Below, one piece after another: positions 1 through 6,709 of a DNA stretch of 64,000 nt. How positions within the stretch are numbered: the stretch's first letter is position 1; each line of letters starts with the position of its first letter. Source of the stretch: Dietzia aurantiaca (lineage in GTDB: Bacteria; Actinomycetota; Actinomycetes; Mycobacteriales; Mycobacteriaceae); assembly GCF_021033825.1 (NCBI RefSeq), contig NZ_JAIFXZ010000014.1:1-64000 (forward strand), written 5' to 3'. The notes under the pieces are model-generated. The model did not search any database and was not told the DNA's origin. It saw nothing but the letters and a program-made list of their open reading frames with translations. The translations under genes and the position numbers were made by a program.

Positions 1-91
1 CCGCGCCGACGCACCGGTGCCGCCCGGCGCCGAACGGGATCCAGGTCCACCTGTTGACGATGTCCTCCTGCCGCGGCCCGACCGGAGGTCG
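1..91 (-). pseudogene. CYP51-like cytochrome P450 heme-loop fragment, runs off the left edge
   Basis: Reading the minus strand toward position 1, codons from about 88 downward give PRQED and then NRWTWIPFGAGRHRCVG. This is the Cys-ligand heme loop (FxxGxxxCxG) in the wording typical of sterol 14-alpha-demethylase CYP51 of mycolata. The ORF is open at the window edge, so the C-terminal helix may continue outside. Upstream of about position 95, none of the three minus frames shows the expected P450 sequence (ExxR, the meander, F-x-P-x-R), so the N-terminal nine tenths of the enzyme is absent here. I infer a truncated remnant or a rearrangement or assembly junction. The motif itself is hard to explain by chance; whether the gene is broken or the window simply starts at a junction is less certain. 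Confidence 0.6.
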
Positions 92-467
92 GCGGGGCGG
101 CACGCAACGGCAGCGTCGACAGGTCGTCGACCACCCGCTCCCCCACGCCCTCGCCGGCCGCGGCGTCCTGACGATCCGACGACGGCCCGTCGGGAACCGT
201 CTCGCCCCGGGCCGGCGGGCCGCCGCCGGTAGCTGCCCGCGCCTGCGCACCGATCGTGATCCGGTTCGGCGGCGACTGCTCCTCCCGCTCCCCCGTGCCG
301 GCTCGCTCGGCATCGGTCTGCCCGGGCCCCGCGGCCGACCGGGCCGGGGGCTCCGGGGGCGCGACCGAGGCGTCGGCGGCCGGACCGGAACGCAGCCACG
401 GCGGAACGGTCACTTCCGGGAGGACGGGGGCGTTGTCGTCGTCGTCCGACCCTGGTCGACCAGCCAC
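92..467 (-). other. Open Pro/Ala/Gly-rich reading frame, product unknown
   Basis: One minus-strand frame is open from a GTG at 467 to the window edge, with an in-frame stop just upstream of that GTG. Its translation is acidic at first (an Asp4 run), then rich in Pro, Ala and Gly, without any domain I recognise, and would be predicted disordered. It is in a different frame from the P450 fragment it abuts, so it cannot be that protein's N-terminus without a frameshift. It could be the start of another gene cut by the same rearrangement, or non-coding GC-rich sequence that happens to be open. I assign no function. Confidence 0.25.
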
Positions 468-568
468 GTCCTCGCCCTCCCCGCCCGACTCGTCCCACGC
501 CGGGTGACGCGGTGATCCGTGAGGATCCTAAGCGGCGACGCGCCCCGCCGGGGGCCGCATATACGAGC

Positions 569-600
569 GGACCGCGCCGACACGATGGTCGGCGCGGCCC
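569..600 (-). terminator. Hairpin downstream of the DUF5926 gene
   Basis: A 13-bp stem (one mismatch) with arms 569-581 and 588-600 around a 6-nt loop lies just past the stop of the minus-strand DUF5926 gene. There is no clear T tract after it on the minus strand, as is common for actinobacterial terminators. Confidence 0.6.
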
Positions 601-628
601 GGGGCCGGCCCGTGGGGCCGGCGGGATG

Positions 629-1537
629 TCAGCGGAGAGTGACCTGCCGAGCCCGGAGGCCGTCGCGCGAGGAGCGCTCCTCGGACGTGAGCGGGGCCTC
701 GTTCGCCAGCGCCTCGCCCAGACGCGCGTCGAGAGCCTTCAGCCCGTCGGCCCACTCCTGGTGGTGCATCTCCGGATCCAGGTCGAACACCGGGACCAGC
801 AGGCCGTGGGTGCGGAACGAGCCCGCGAAGCGCGAGCCCTCCCCCAGGTCGAGGGCGCCCGCGGAGTGCACGCGGGCGAGGGCCTCGAACAGCGCCTCCT
901 CGTCCTCCGGGCGCACCCAGCGGATGTGGGCCTTCTCGCCGGCGTCGACCCACCACGCCGCCTCGATACCCTCGGCCGACACGCGCGCCGACGGCATCAT
1001 GACCTCGTTGGCGTTGCGGATCGCCTGCTCGATCTCCGGGCGCACCTCGACGCCCTCGGCGACCCACCAGGAGAAGTCGTTGTGGACCTCGATCTCCAGC
1101 GGGGCGTCGGCGACCACGACGTCCCCCAGGGCCGGGGTGGAGCCGTCCGGATGCGCGGCGCTCAGGGTCTCGCCGTGGCCGGCGCGCGTGGCCCACTCCA
1201 CGGCGTACGCGAGGTCCGCGGCGACATCGGGGCCGTGGACCTGCACCTGCAGTCCGACGAACGCCTCGCCACCCAGTTCCTCGTCGCGGACCAGGCCCGC
1301 GATGGCGCCGGGCAGGACCGTCGCGATGGTGACATCGCGGCCGTCCGCGACCGTGGTCAGGCGCCCGGTGGCCGACGGCACGAACTCGCGCATGGCGACC
1401 ATGTCGCACTCGCCGGCGAAGCCGACGAACGGACGCGGATCGACGCTCAGTTCCTCCCGCTCGGCCGCGCGTGCGGCGATCTTGGCCTGGCGATTGCCGC
1501 CGGACTTGGGCTCGTTATGGCGATTCCTTCTACCCAC
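629..1537 (-). CDS. DUF5926 family protein
   Basis: This is a conserved actinobacterial protein of unknown role. The N-terminus is basic and Lys/Arg-rich (GRRNRHNEPKSGG), followed by a segment VxxREFVPSATGRL and a long acidic body, the layout I associate with DUF5926. I chose the GTG at 1537 because it gives the usual short basic start and only an 8-bp overlap with the upstream GDPD gene; an ATG at 1561 would add eight hydrophobic residues of no evident purpose. No membrane segment or catalytic motif is visible. It is the last gene of a three-gene minus-strand run (DUF4328, GDPD, DUF5926) and is followed by a hairpin. The family assignment is from recognition of the sequence style and is fairly secure; the function is unknown. 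Confidence 0.75.
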   Translation of the reverse strand: MGRRNRHNEPKSGGNRQAKIAARAAEREELSVDPRPFVGFAGECDMVAMREFVPSATGRLTTVADGRDVTIATVLPGAIAGLVRDEELGGEAFVGLQVQVHGPDVAADLAYAVEWATRAGHGETLSAAHPDGSTPALGDVVVADAPLEIEVHNDFSWWVAEGVEVRPEIEQAIRNANEVMMPSARVSAEGIEAAWWVDAGEKAHIRWVRPEDEEALFEALARVHSAGALDLGEGSRFAGSFRTHGLLVPVFDLDPEMHHQEWADGLKALDARLGEALANEAPLTSEERSSRDGLRARQVTLR

Positions 1538-2405
1538 GGCCACCACGATACGGTGCGCCACCGCTTCCCGCGCCCCCGGACCTCGGAGTTCTCCGTCCGG
1601 CCCGCCCGGGCCCGTCCAGCACGGCGAGCGCCCGCGACGGCACGTTGGTGCCCACCCAGTCCACGCCGAGATCCCGGCACAGCAGCAGGTCGGCCGGGTC
1701 GTCGACGGTCCAGCAGTAGGTACCCATCCCGCGCGAGCGCCAGTAATCGACCAACCACGGCCGCGCCCGGATCGCCGCGATGCTCGGCCCCATCAGCTGG
1801 GCCCCGAACCCCTCGGCGGGCCACGACTTGAGCACGTTGCGGCGCTCGCGCAGCTGCACCGTCGGCACCGCGGGCGCGAGCTGCCGGAACCGTCGCACCG
1901 CCATCACGGAGAAGCTCATCATCACGGCCCGCGAGTCGGAGAAGGAGGCGGGCCGGTCCAGGCCGAAGTACGCGAGCTCGTCGCGCAGCGCGACCTCGAC
2001 CCTCCCGCCGGAGGGCACCGGGTGCTTGGTCTCGACGAACAGCCTGACGTTCGGGTACGCCTCGGCCAGCACGAGGAAGCTGCGGAGCGTCAACACGGGC
2101 TCGGGCGAGGAGTGGACGGGGTGCCACGACCCCACGTCGAGGCCGGAGAGCTGTTCGAGGGTGCTGGAGTGCACCCACAAATCGCGGTCACCGACGCGGG
2201 TGGTCCGCGGATCGTGCAGCAGCACGGGGACGCCGTCGGCGGTGAGTCGGACGTCCACCTCGAGCGCCTCGGCGCCCTGTTCGAGCGCCTGCTGGTAGGC
2301 GATCAGGGTGAGTTCGGGGAACTCGGCGGAGGCGCCACGGTGGGCGACGACCCCGCTGCGCGTGGGCACCGGGGACGGCAGGTGGGTGGCCTCGTGGACC
2401 GTCAC
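1530..2405 (-). CDS. Glycerophosphodiester phosphodiesterase
   Basis: Predicted to hydrolyse glycerophosphodiesters (deacylated phospholipids) to sn-glycerol 3-phosphate and an alcohol. The GDPD TIM-barrel signature is at the N-terminus: AHRG (His22, Arg23), then P-E-L-T (Glu31, a metal ligand, with Leu where Asn is usual), LEVDV (Glu49, Asp51) and LLHD (His64). The C-terminal part keeps YCWTVDD and DWVGTNVP, typical of the end of the barrel. There is no signal peptide, so a cytoplasmic enzyme is likely. At 291 residues it is a little longer than minimal GDPDs because of a Gly/Arg-rich tail that overlaps the DUF5926 gene by 8 bp. Translation is probably coupled with the DUF4328 gene, whose stop is 3 bp away. 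Confidence 0.88.
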   Translation of the reverse strand: MTVHEATHLPSPVPTRSGVVAHRGASAEFPELTLIAYQQALEQGAEALEVDVRLTADGVPVLLHDPRTTRVGDRDLWVHSSTLEQLSGLDVGSWHPVHSSPEPVLTLRSFLVLAEAYPNVRLFVETKHPVPSGGRVEVALRDELAYFGLDRPASFSDSRAVMMSFSVMAVRRFRQLAPAVPTVQLRERRNVLKSWPAEGFGAQLMGPSIAAIRARPWLVDYWRSRGMGTYCWTVDDPADLLLCRDLGVDWVGTNVPSRALAVLDGPGRAGRRTPRSGGAGSGGAPYRGGRG

Positions 2406-2408
2406 GTC

Positions 2409-3254
2409 TCACTCCTTCCGGGATGCGGACTCCGGCTCCACGATCCCCGCCGCGATGAACCGGCGGGTGAACCGAGGGGAAGGGTCGTTGAAACTCCGCA
2501 TGACACCCCGTGTCTCGCGGAACGCCCAGGCGGCGGTGAGCGCCGCGACCACGGTGAGCAGGACGGTGTCCGCGGCGGCCTGGGGCCCGTCACCGGTGCT
2601 CCTCCAGTAGGCCACCGCGACGGCCCCGACGTTGACCGCCCAGGCCGCCCACCAGCGGCGCAGTGCGGATCGGGACGGGGCGCGCGGGGACGCCCGGCGC
2701 AGTTCCTCCAGGTAGACGGGGAGGCGGAAGAAGTTGACGACGACGACGAGGCTGCCCGCCCATACGCCGATCCGCGACCGGGGGTCCGTACCGGGCTCGT
2801 ACGCCCGTCGGCGTGCCTCGACGAGCCAGGCCGTGGCCGTGACGGCCGCGCTGACGGCGATCGCGATCGCGACGGTGCCGGTCACCCACACCAGGGCGGT
2901 GGTGACCGCCTCGATCCACCAGGGCGCCACCCGGTCGGCGTACCAGGCCAGGGCGAGGTAGCGCAGGCCGTGCGCGACGGCGGTGGCGACGAACCAGGCG
3001 ATGGCCGCGCCCGCGATGCCGGGGGCCGCGTCGGCCATCCGGGTCCGTCTCGCGGCGGCGGGCGGCTCGAGCTGCCTGGGGATCGCGACCAGCGGGAGTC
3101 CCCAGCGCGGGGTGGCCGGGTAGTGGGGCGTCCGCTGCCCCCACGCCGGCCCGGCGCGGTGCCGGGGGATCGGCGGGCGGGCCACCTGAGTCGGGGGGCG
3201 CCACGGCGGGTGCGCGACCCAGCGCCACTGCCCCTGCCGTCGCGGTGTGGTCAT
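2409..3254 (-). CDS. DUF4328 domain membrane protein
   Basis: A 281-residue protein with a Pro/Arg-rich cytoplasmic N-terminus of about 75 residues and then five or six hydrophobic helices, including a stretch around ALVWVTGTVAIAIAVSA. This is the arrangement seen in actinobacterial DUF4328 proteins, whose function is unknown. I chose ATG 3254 (MTTPRRQ); an ATG three codons upstream is equally possible, and the longer frame reaching 3632 is antisense to the DUF488 gene. It is the first gene of the DUF4328-GDPD-DUF5926 run, divergent from DUF488. A membrane role connected with the phospholipid-degrading GDPD downstream is possible but unproven. Confidence 0.7.
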   Translation of the reverse strand: MTTPRRQGQWRWVAHPPWRPPTQVARPPIPRHRAGPAWGQRTPHYPATPRWGLPLVAIPRQLEPPAAARRTRMADAAPGIAGAAIAWFVATAVAHGLRYLALAWYADRVAPWWIEAVTTALVWVTGTVAIAIAVSAAVTATAWLVEARRRAYEPGTDPRSRIGVWAGSLVVVVNFFRLPVYLEELRRASPRAPSRSALRRWWAAWAVNVGAVAVAYWRSTGDGPQAAADTVLLTVVAALTAAWAFRETRGVMRSFNDPSPRFTRRFIAAGIVEPESASRKE

Positions 3255-3331
3255 GCGCCCCATGCTGGCACAGCGCGGGCTGGCGCCGTCGACGCTGGCC
3301 CCGAGGCAGGTAGGAGGCGCAGGATGGACAC

Positions 3332-3718
3332 ATGGCCGTGACGTGCATCCGAGTCCACGACCTCGTCTCGGGCGAGGCCGATCCCGGCGGCGCGAGCGTG
3401 GTGCTCGTGGACCGCCTGTGGCCGCGGGGCGTGCGCAAGGACGCCTTCGCCCACGACGAGTGGTGCAAGGACGCCGCCCCGAGTCCGGAGCTGCGCACGG
3501 AGTTCCACGGCGGGGACCTCGATTTCGCGGAGTTCTCCGAGCGCTACCGGGCCGAGCTCGACAGCGGCGAGGGTGCGGAGGCCGTCGACCACCTGGCCGG
3601 GCTGGCCGCCGATCCCGGGGTCGTGCTGGCATATGCCGCCAAGGACACCGAGCACAACCACGCGCTGGTCCTCGCCGAGGTGGTGCGGGCGGCCGCCCGC
3701 GGAGGCCGACACCACTAG
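3332..3718 (+). CDS. DUF488 family protein
   Basis: A 128-residue soluble protein with the DUF488 hallmarks: VDRLWPRGVRK near the N-terminus, W-C-K-D-A-A-P-S-P-E-L-R in the middle, and F-x-x-R-Y-x-x-E-L after it. Family members are widespread small proteins of unknown biochemical role. The ATG at 3332 follows a CAGGAT hexamer by six bases, so a leaderless transcript is possible; no convincing Shine-Dalgarno sequence precedes it. It stands alone, divergent from DUF4328 and upstream of the cold-shock gene. Family assignment is confident; function is unknown. Confidence 0.85.
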   Translation: MAVTCIRVHDLVSGEADPGGASVVLVDRLWPRGVRKDAFAHDEWCKDAAPSPELRTEFHGGDLDFAEFSERYRAELDSGEGAEAVDHLAGLAADPGVVLAYAAKDTEHNHALVLAEVVRAAARGGRHH

Positions 3719-3922
3719 TTCATGTACGCGTCATCACGAAGACGTGACGTAGCGCCTCTTGGTATGTAGTGTCATTGCCAGTAGTTGAAACAGTACGTTG
3801 TATTTCTGTAGACCACCGTCCTCTCGGGGATGATGCGGCACCGCAGGGAAACACAGCTCGCTCTCTGCTGCATCACCTGGTGTCCCGACAAGCGGGGCAC
3901 CGACTCTCGAAAGGACGCCACT
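3719..3922 (+). promoter_or_regulatory. Promoter and long 5' leader of the cold-shock gene
   Basis: This 204-bp gap is clearly less GC-rich than its surroundings and carries a TTGAAA at 3785-3790 followed by an AT-rich GTTGTATT stretch, a plausible promoter. If transcription begins there, the leader would be about 110 nt, as in many cspA-type genes whose leaders act as RNA thermosensors. The leader role is inferred; I did not fold it. An AAAGGA ribosome-binding site sits about 10 bases before the ATG. Confidence 0.4.
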
Positions 3923-4126
3923 ATGGCTACCGGTACCGTGAAGTGGTTCAACGCTGACAAGGGCTTCGGCTTCATCGCCCCCGACGACGGCTCGGCCGAC
4001 GTCTTCGCCCACTTCTCCGCCATCCAGGGCTCGGGCTACCGCTCGCTCGAGGAGAACCAGCAGGTCTCCTTCGACGTCGCGCAGGGCGCCAAGGGCCTGC
4101 AGGCGGAGAACATCACCGTCATCTGA
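3923..4126 (+). CDS. cspA: Cold-shock protein (CspA family)
   Basis: A 67-residue single cold-shock domain, the standard length for the family. It binds single-stranded RNA/DNA and acts as an RNA chaperone. The RNP1 motif KGFGFIAP and RNP2-like VFAHFSAI are both present, after the usual TGTVKWFN start. I chose ATG 3923, preceded by AAAGGA; the frame is open further upstream to 3830 but those residues lack the domain. It is monocistronic: a strong bidirectional hairpin follows and msrA lies convergent. The long AT-richer leader suggests post-transcriptional control. Confidence 0.95.
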   Translation: MATGTVKWFNADKGFGFIAPDDGSADVFAHFSAIQGSGYRSLEENQQVSFDVAQGAKGLQAENITVI

Positions 4127-4178
4127 TCCGAGCATCCGGCCCCGTGACCTCACGGTGAGCTGAACTCGCAGGATCCGA

Positions 4179-4221
4179 CAGAAGGGCCCCGCCCGGGAAT
4201 TCTCCCGGCGGGGCCCTTCTG
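4179..4221. terminator. Bidirectional terminator between cspA and msrA
   Basis: A perfect 15-bp stem (4179-4193 with 4207-4221), extended inward by further pairs, has T-rich 3' ends on both strands (CCCTTCT). It separates convergent genes. Confidence 0.9.
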
Positions 4222-4238
4222 CATCCCTCCGGCCGCGA

Positions 4239-4916
4239 TCAGGCCGGGCAGGCGACCCCGCTGCGCACGTGGCAGTCGTAGCCGCCGGGGTTCTTGACCA
4301 GGTACTGCTGGTGGTAGTCCTCGGCGAAGAAGTACCGCCCCGACCTGACCTCGTCCAGCATGCCGAGCTCGGTGGTCACCGACCCGAAGCCGGCATCGGC
4401 GAGCTTCTCGCCGTAGGCGTCGGCGATCCGGCGGGCCGCCTCGAGCTGTGCCGGGGTCGAGGTCAGGACCGCGGAGCGGTACTGCGTGCCCATGTCGTTA
4501 CCCTGACGCATCCCCTGGGTGGGATCGTGCCATTCGAAGAACGTCGCCAGCAGCTTCTCGACCGACAGCACCCGGGGATCGAACACCACCCGGACGACCT
4601 CCGTATGGCCGGTCCCGCCGGTGCAGACCTCCTGATACGAGGGGTTGGGGGTCCAGCCGCCGGCGTACCCCACCGAGGTGGTCCAGACGCCGTCGAGTTC
4701 CCAGAGCACCTTCTCCGCACCCCAGAAGCAGCCCAGCCCGAGCACGATCGATTCGTGCCCGTCCGGGAACGGAGGGGTCATGGGATTGCCGGTGACGATG
4801 TTCGCCGGCGCGACCGGGACCGGCTCATGCCGGCCCGGCAACGCCGATTCGGCGTCGATGACCTCGGTCGCCGTACGCATCGCGGAAAGTCGGATCGCAT
4901 CCTGTAGCCAGCCCAT
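4239..4916 (-). CDS. msrA: Peptide-methionine (S)-S-oxide reductase MsrA
   Basis: Reduces methionine-S-sulfoxide in proteins and free methionine, repairing oxidative damage in the cytoplasm. The catalytic motif GCFWG places the nucleophilic Cys at residue 63, followed by VGYAGG, GHTEVV and FFEWHDPTQ, all standard for MsrA. Near the C-terminus DYHQQYL is present, and a Cys close to the end (GVACPA) could be the resolving residue. At 225 residues, with an N-terminal extension of about 40 residues before the domain, it resembles actinobacterial MsrA. It is convergent with cspA and diverges from a small membrane protein gene at 5019. Proximity to sodA fits an oxidative-stress theme, but they are not co-transcribed. 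Confidence 0.94.
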   Translation of the reverse strand: MGWLQDAIRLSAMRTATEVIDAESALPGRHEPVPVAPANIVTGNPMTPPFPDGHESIVLGLGCFWGAEKVLWELDGVWTTSVGYAGGWTPNPSYQEVCTGGTGHTEVVRVVFDPRVLSVEKLLATFFEWHDPTQGMRQGNDMGTQYRSAVLTSTPAQLEAARRIADAYGEKLADAGFGSVTTELGMLDEVRSGRYFFAEDYHQQYLVKNPGGYDCHVRSGVACPA

Positions 4917-5018
4917 GTCGCCAGGGTAACCCTGTTCCGCGATCGTGACCCGGATGAGATGTGACGAGTGCCATAGTTCGCGTTAGGCTGACGCAAGTAC
5001 GAGCGAGGGGGTCCCGAC

Positions 5019-5192
5019 GTGTCAGGTTCCAAACCCGTCGCGCAGCAACTGCGCGACATCCTCGACGGCGAACAGAACCAGCCGTTCGAGGGTTCGGGAT
5101 GCAGCGACCACGTCCGGCGCCGCAACCTGCGGATGACCGTGACGGCCGCCCTCGTCCTCCTGGTCCTCCTCGTCGCGCTCCTCGCCGTCTGA
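5019..5192 (+). CDS. Small single-span membrane protein, 57 residues
   Basis: A GTG at 5019 preceded by GAGGGGG opens a 57-codon frame. The first 35 residues are polar (MSGSKPVAQQLRDILDGE, then a Cys and a basic VRRRNLRM cluster) and the last 20 are a Val/Leu-rich helix ending four residues after the membrane segment. The basic cluster just before the helix predicts a cytoplasmic N-terminus. I do not recognise a family. It lies between divergent msrA and the convergent Nudix gene with its own ribosome-binding site, and a TAGGCT box at 4985-4990 could be its -10. Too short for many gene finders, but the layout is convincing. Confidence 0.65.
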   Translation: MSGSKPVAQQLRDILDGEQNQPFEGSGCSDHVRRRNLRMTVTAALVLLVLLVALLAV

Positions 5193-5214
5193 CCACGGCC
5201 GGCAGACACGGCGG

Positions 5215-5667
5215 TTACGTGAGGTGGTCGCGGGCCACGCGGACCAGCAGCGGAGCCCACGGCGCACAGTCCGACTCGTCGCGCGCGGCGATCTCCGCCA
5301 TCTGACCGGTCGTCACCCACCTCGCCTCGGCGATCTCGGCCTTGGGTCGCTGATGTCCGTCGACCCCTGCCGCGAAGACCTCCGACACCAGCCGGAAACC
5401 GGGTTCGTTGGCGGTGGCCGTGGTGAACCGGCCGAGCGGCGTGAGCTGCCCGGGTGACAGCCTCACCCCCAGCTCCTCGTCGAGCTCGCGGATCGCGCAC
5501 TCGAGCGGAGATTCGTCGCGCTCCCATTTCCCACCGGGGAGCATGAAGCGGTCGGTGCCCGCTTTGCGCACCGTCACCACCGCGCCGTCGGGTCGGGTCA
5601 GCACCACCGCTGAAACGGTGATGACACGGCCGGCTGACCTATCCGAGTGATTCACGCCCCCGATCAT
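5215..5667 (-). CDS. Nudix hydrolase
   Basis: Predicted to hydrolyse a nucleoside diphosphate linked to another moiety. The Nudix box is complete: G-x5-E-x7-R-E-x2-E-E-x-G appears as GKWERDE followed by RELDEELGV. Before it are the typical ITVSAVVL strand and [10 protein letters not shown] start at ATG 5667 (about 150 residues), with a GTG at 5655 as alternative; the longer frame to 5859 lies antisense to the sodA leader and is not Nudix-like. No substrate-specifying motif is evident, so the substrate is unknown. It is convergent with the small membrane protein gene and divergent from sodA. Confidence 0.88.
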   Translation of the reverse strand: MIGGVNHSDRSAGRVITVSAVVLTRPDGAVVTVRKAGTDRFMLPGGKWERDESPLECAIRELDEELGVRLSPGQLTPLGRFTTATANEPGFRLVSEVFAAGVDGHQRPKAEIAEARWVTTGQMAEIAARDESDCAPWAPLLVRVARDHLT

Positions 5668-5860
5668 GGCAGTTCGTCCCGCATCCGCGAACCCGCACAC
5701 CGACGGGCCGGGGCGCCGCCCGGCGGAGGGAGCCGGAAACCGCGGGGACGGGGCCGACGCGACGGCTGCCGGATCACTATGGTGGGTAGCGGACGTCGTG
5801 ACGGGCGACACGGGCGAGACCCGAGCGCAGCGCGTCACCCAATTGAAAGGACACTCCACT

Positions 5861-6463
5861 ATGGCCGAGTACGTTCTTCCCGATCTCGACTACGACTACG
5901 GCGCTCTCGAGCCCCACATCTCGGGCGAGATCATGGAGCTCCACCACTCCAAGCACCACGCCACCTACGTCAAGGGCGCCAACGACGCCCTCGAGCAGCT
6001 CGCCGAGGCCCGCGAGGACGGCACCATCGCCGCCAAGGCCCCGCTGCTGAGCAAGAACCTGGCCTTCCACCTGGGCGGCCACACCAACCACTCGGTGTTC
6101 TGGAAGAACATGTCGCCGAACGGCGGCGGCCAGCCCGAGGGTGAGCTCGCCGCTGCGATCGACGCCGAGTTCGGCTCGTTCGACAAGTTCCAGACCCACT
6201 TCAACGCCGTGGCCACCACGCTGCAGGGTTCGGGCTGGTCCGTCCTGGGCTGGGACCACATCGGGCAGCGGCTGGTCATCCAGCAGCTCACCGACCAGCA
6301 GGGCAACATCTCCGTCAACATCACCCCGCTGCTCATGCTGGACATGTGGGAGCACGCCTTCTACCTCCAGTACAAGAACGTCAAGCCGGACTACGTCAAG
6401 GCCTGGTGGAACGTCATCAACTGGGAGGACGTCGCCCAGCGCTACGCCGCTGCCAAGGGCTGA
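5861..6463 (+). CDS. sodA: Superoxide dismutase, Mn-type
   Basis: Converts superoxide to hydrogen peroxide and oxygen. The 200-residue protein follows the mycobacterial SodA pattern: metal ligands His28 ([10 protein letters not shown]), His77 (GHTNHS), Asp161 and His165 (LDMWEHAFY). At the position where Mycobacterium tuberculosis Fe-SodA has its discriminating His in YDHQTN, this protein reads TDQQGN (Gln146-Gln147), as in Mn enzymes, so I infer manganese use. There is no signal peptide. The ATG follows GAAAGG at 5845-5850. A perfect 18-bp hairpin 50 bp downstream makes it a single-gene unit. Confidence 0.95.
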   Translation: MAEYVLPDLDYDYGALEPHISGEIMELHHSKHHATYVKGANDALEQLAEAREDGTIAAKAPLLSKNLAFHLGGHTNHSVFWKNMSPNGGGQPEGELAAAIDAEFGSFDKFQTHFNAVATTLQGSGWSVLGWDHIGQRLVIQQLTDQQGNISVNITPLLMLDMWEHAFYLQYKNVKPDYVKAWWNVINWEDVAQRYAAAKG

Positions 6464-6512
6464 CACCGCTCGCCTGACCCGGGCGGCGACGCCCCGCGCA
6501 CGATCGAGCACC

Positions 6513-6553
6513 CCGGAGGCCGGGGTAGGACATGCTCCTACCCCGGCCTCCGG
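6513..6553 (+). terminator. Terminator of sodA
   Basis: Perfect 18-bp inverted repeat, arms 6513-6530 and 6536-6553, with a 5-nt loop, 50 bp after the sodA stop. Confidence 0.9.
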
Positions 6554-6709
6554 CCGTGTGGAAGGCAAGCCCTGACAGGGGGCTGCAGGCCAGTCGACCT
6601 GCAGAGAGAACCGCCGGACGAGCGTCCGATTGGGTACCGTCGCCCTGAACGACGTGACCTCGATCGCCGGACCCGGGTCACCTGCCGCCCACGCACCCGG
6701 GGAGCCCCG

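Noticed and set aside
519-3341. A 940-codon open frame on the plus strand
   Set aside because: It is antisense to the DUF5926, GDPD and DUF4328 genes and is Arg/Pro-rich without domains; a GC-driven shadow.
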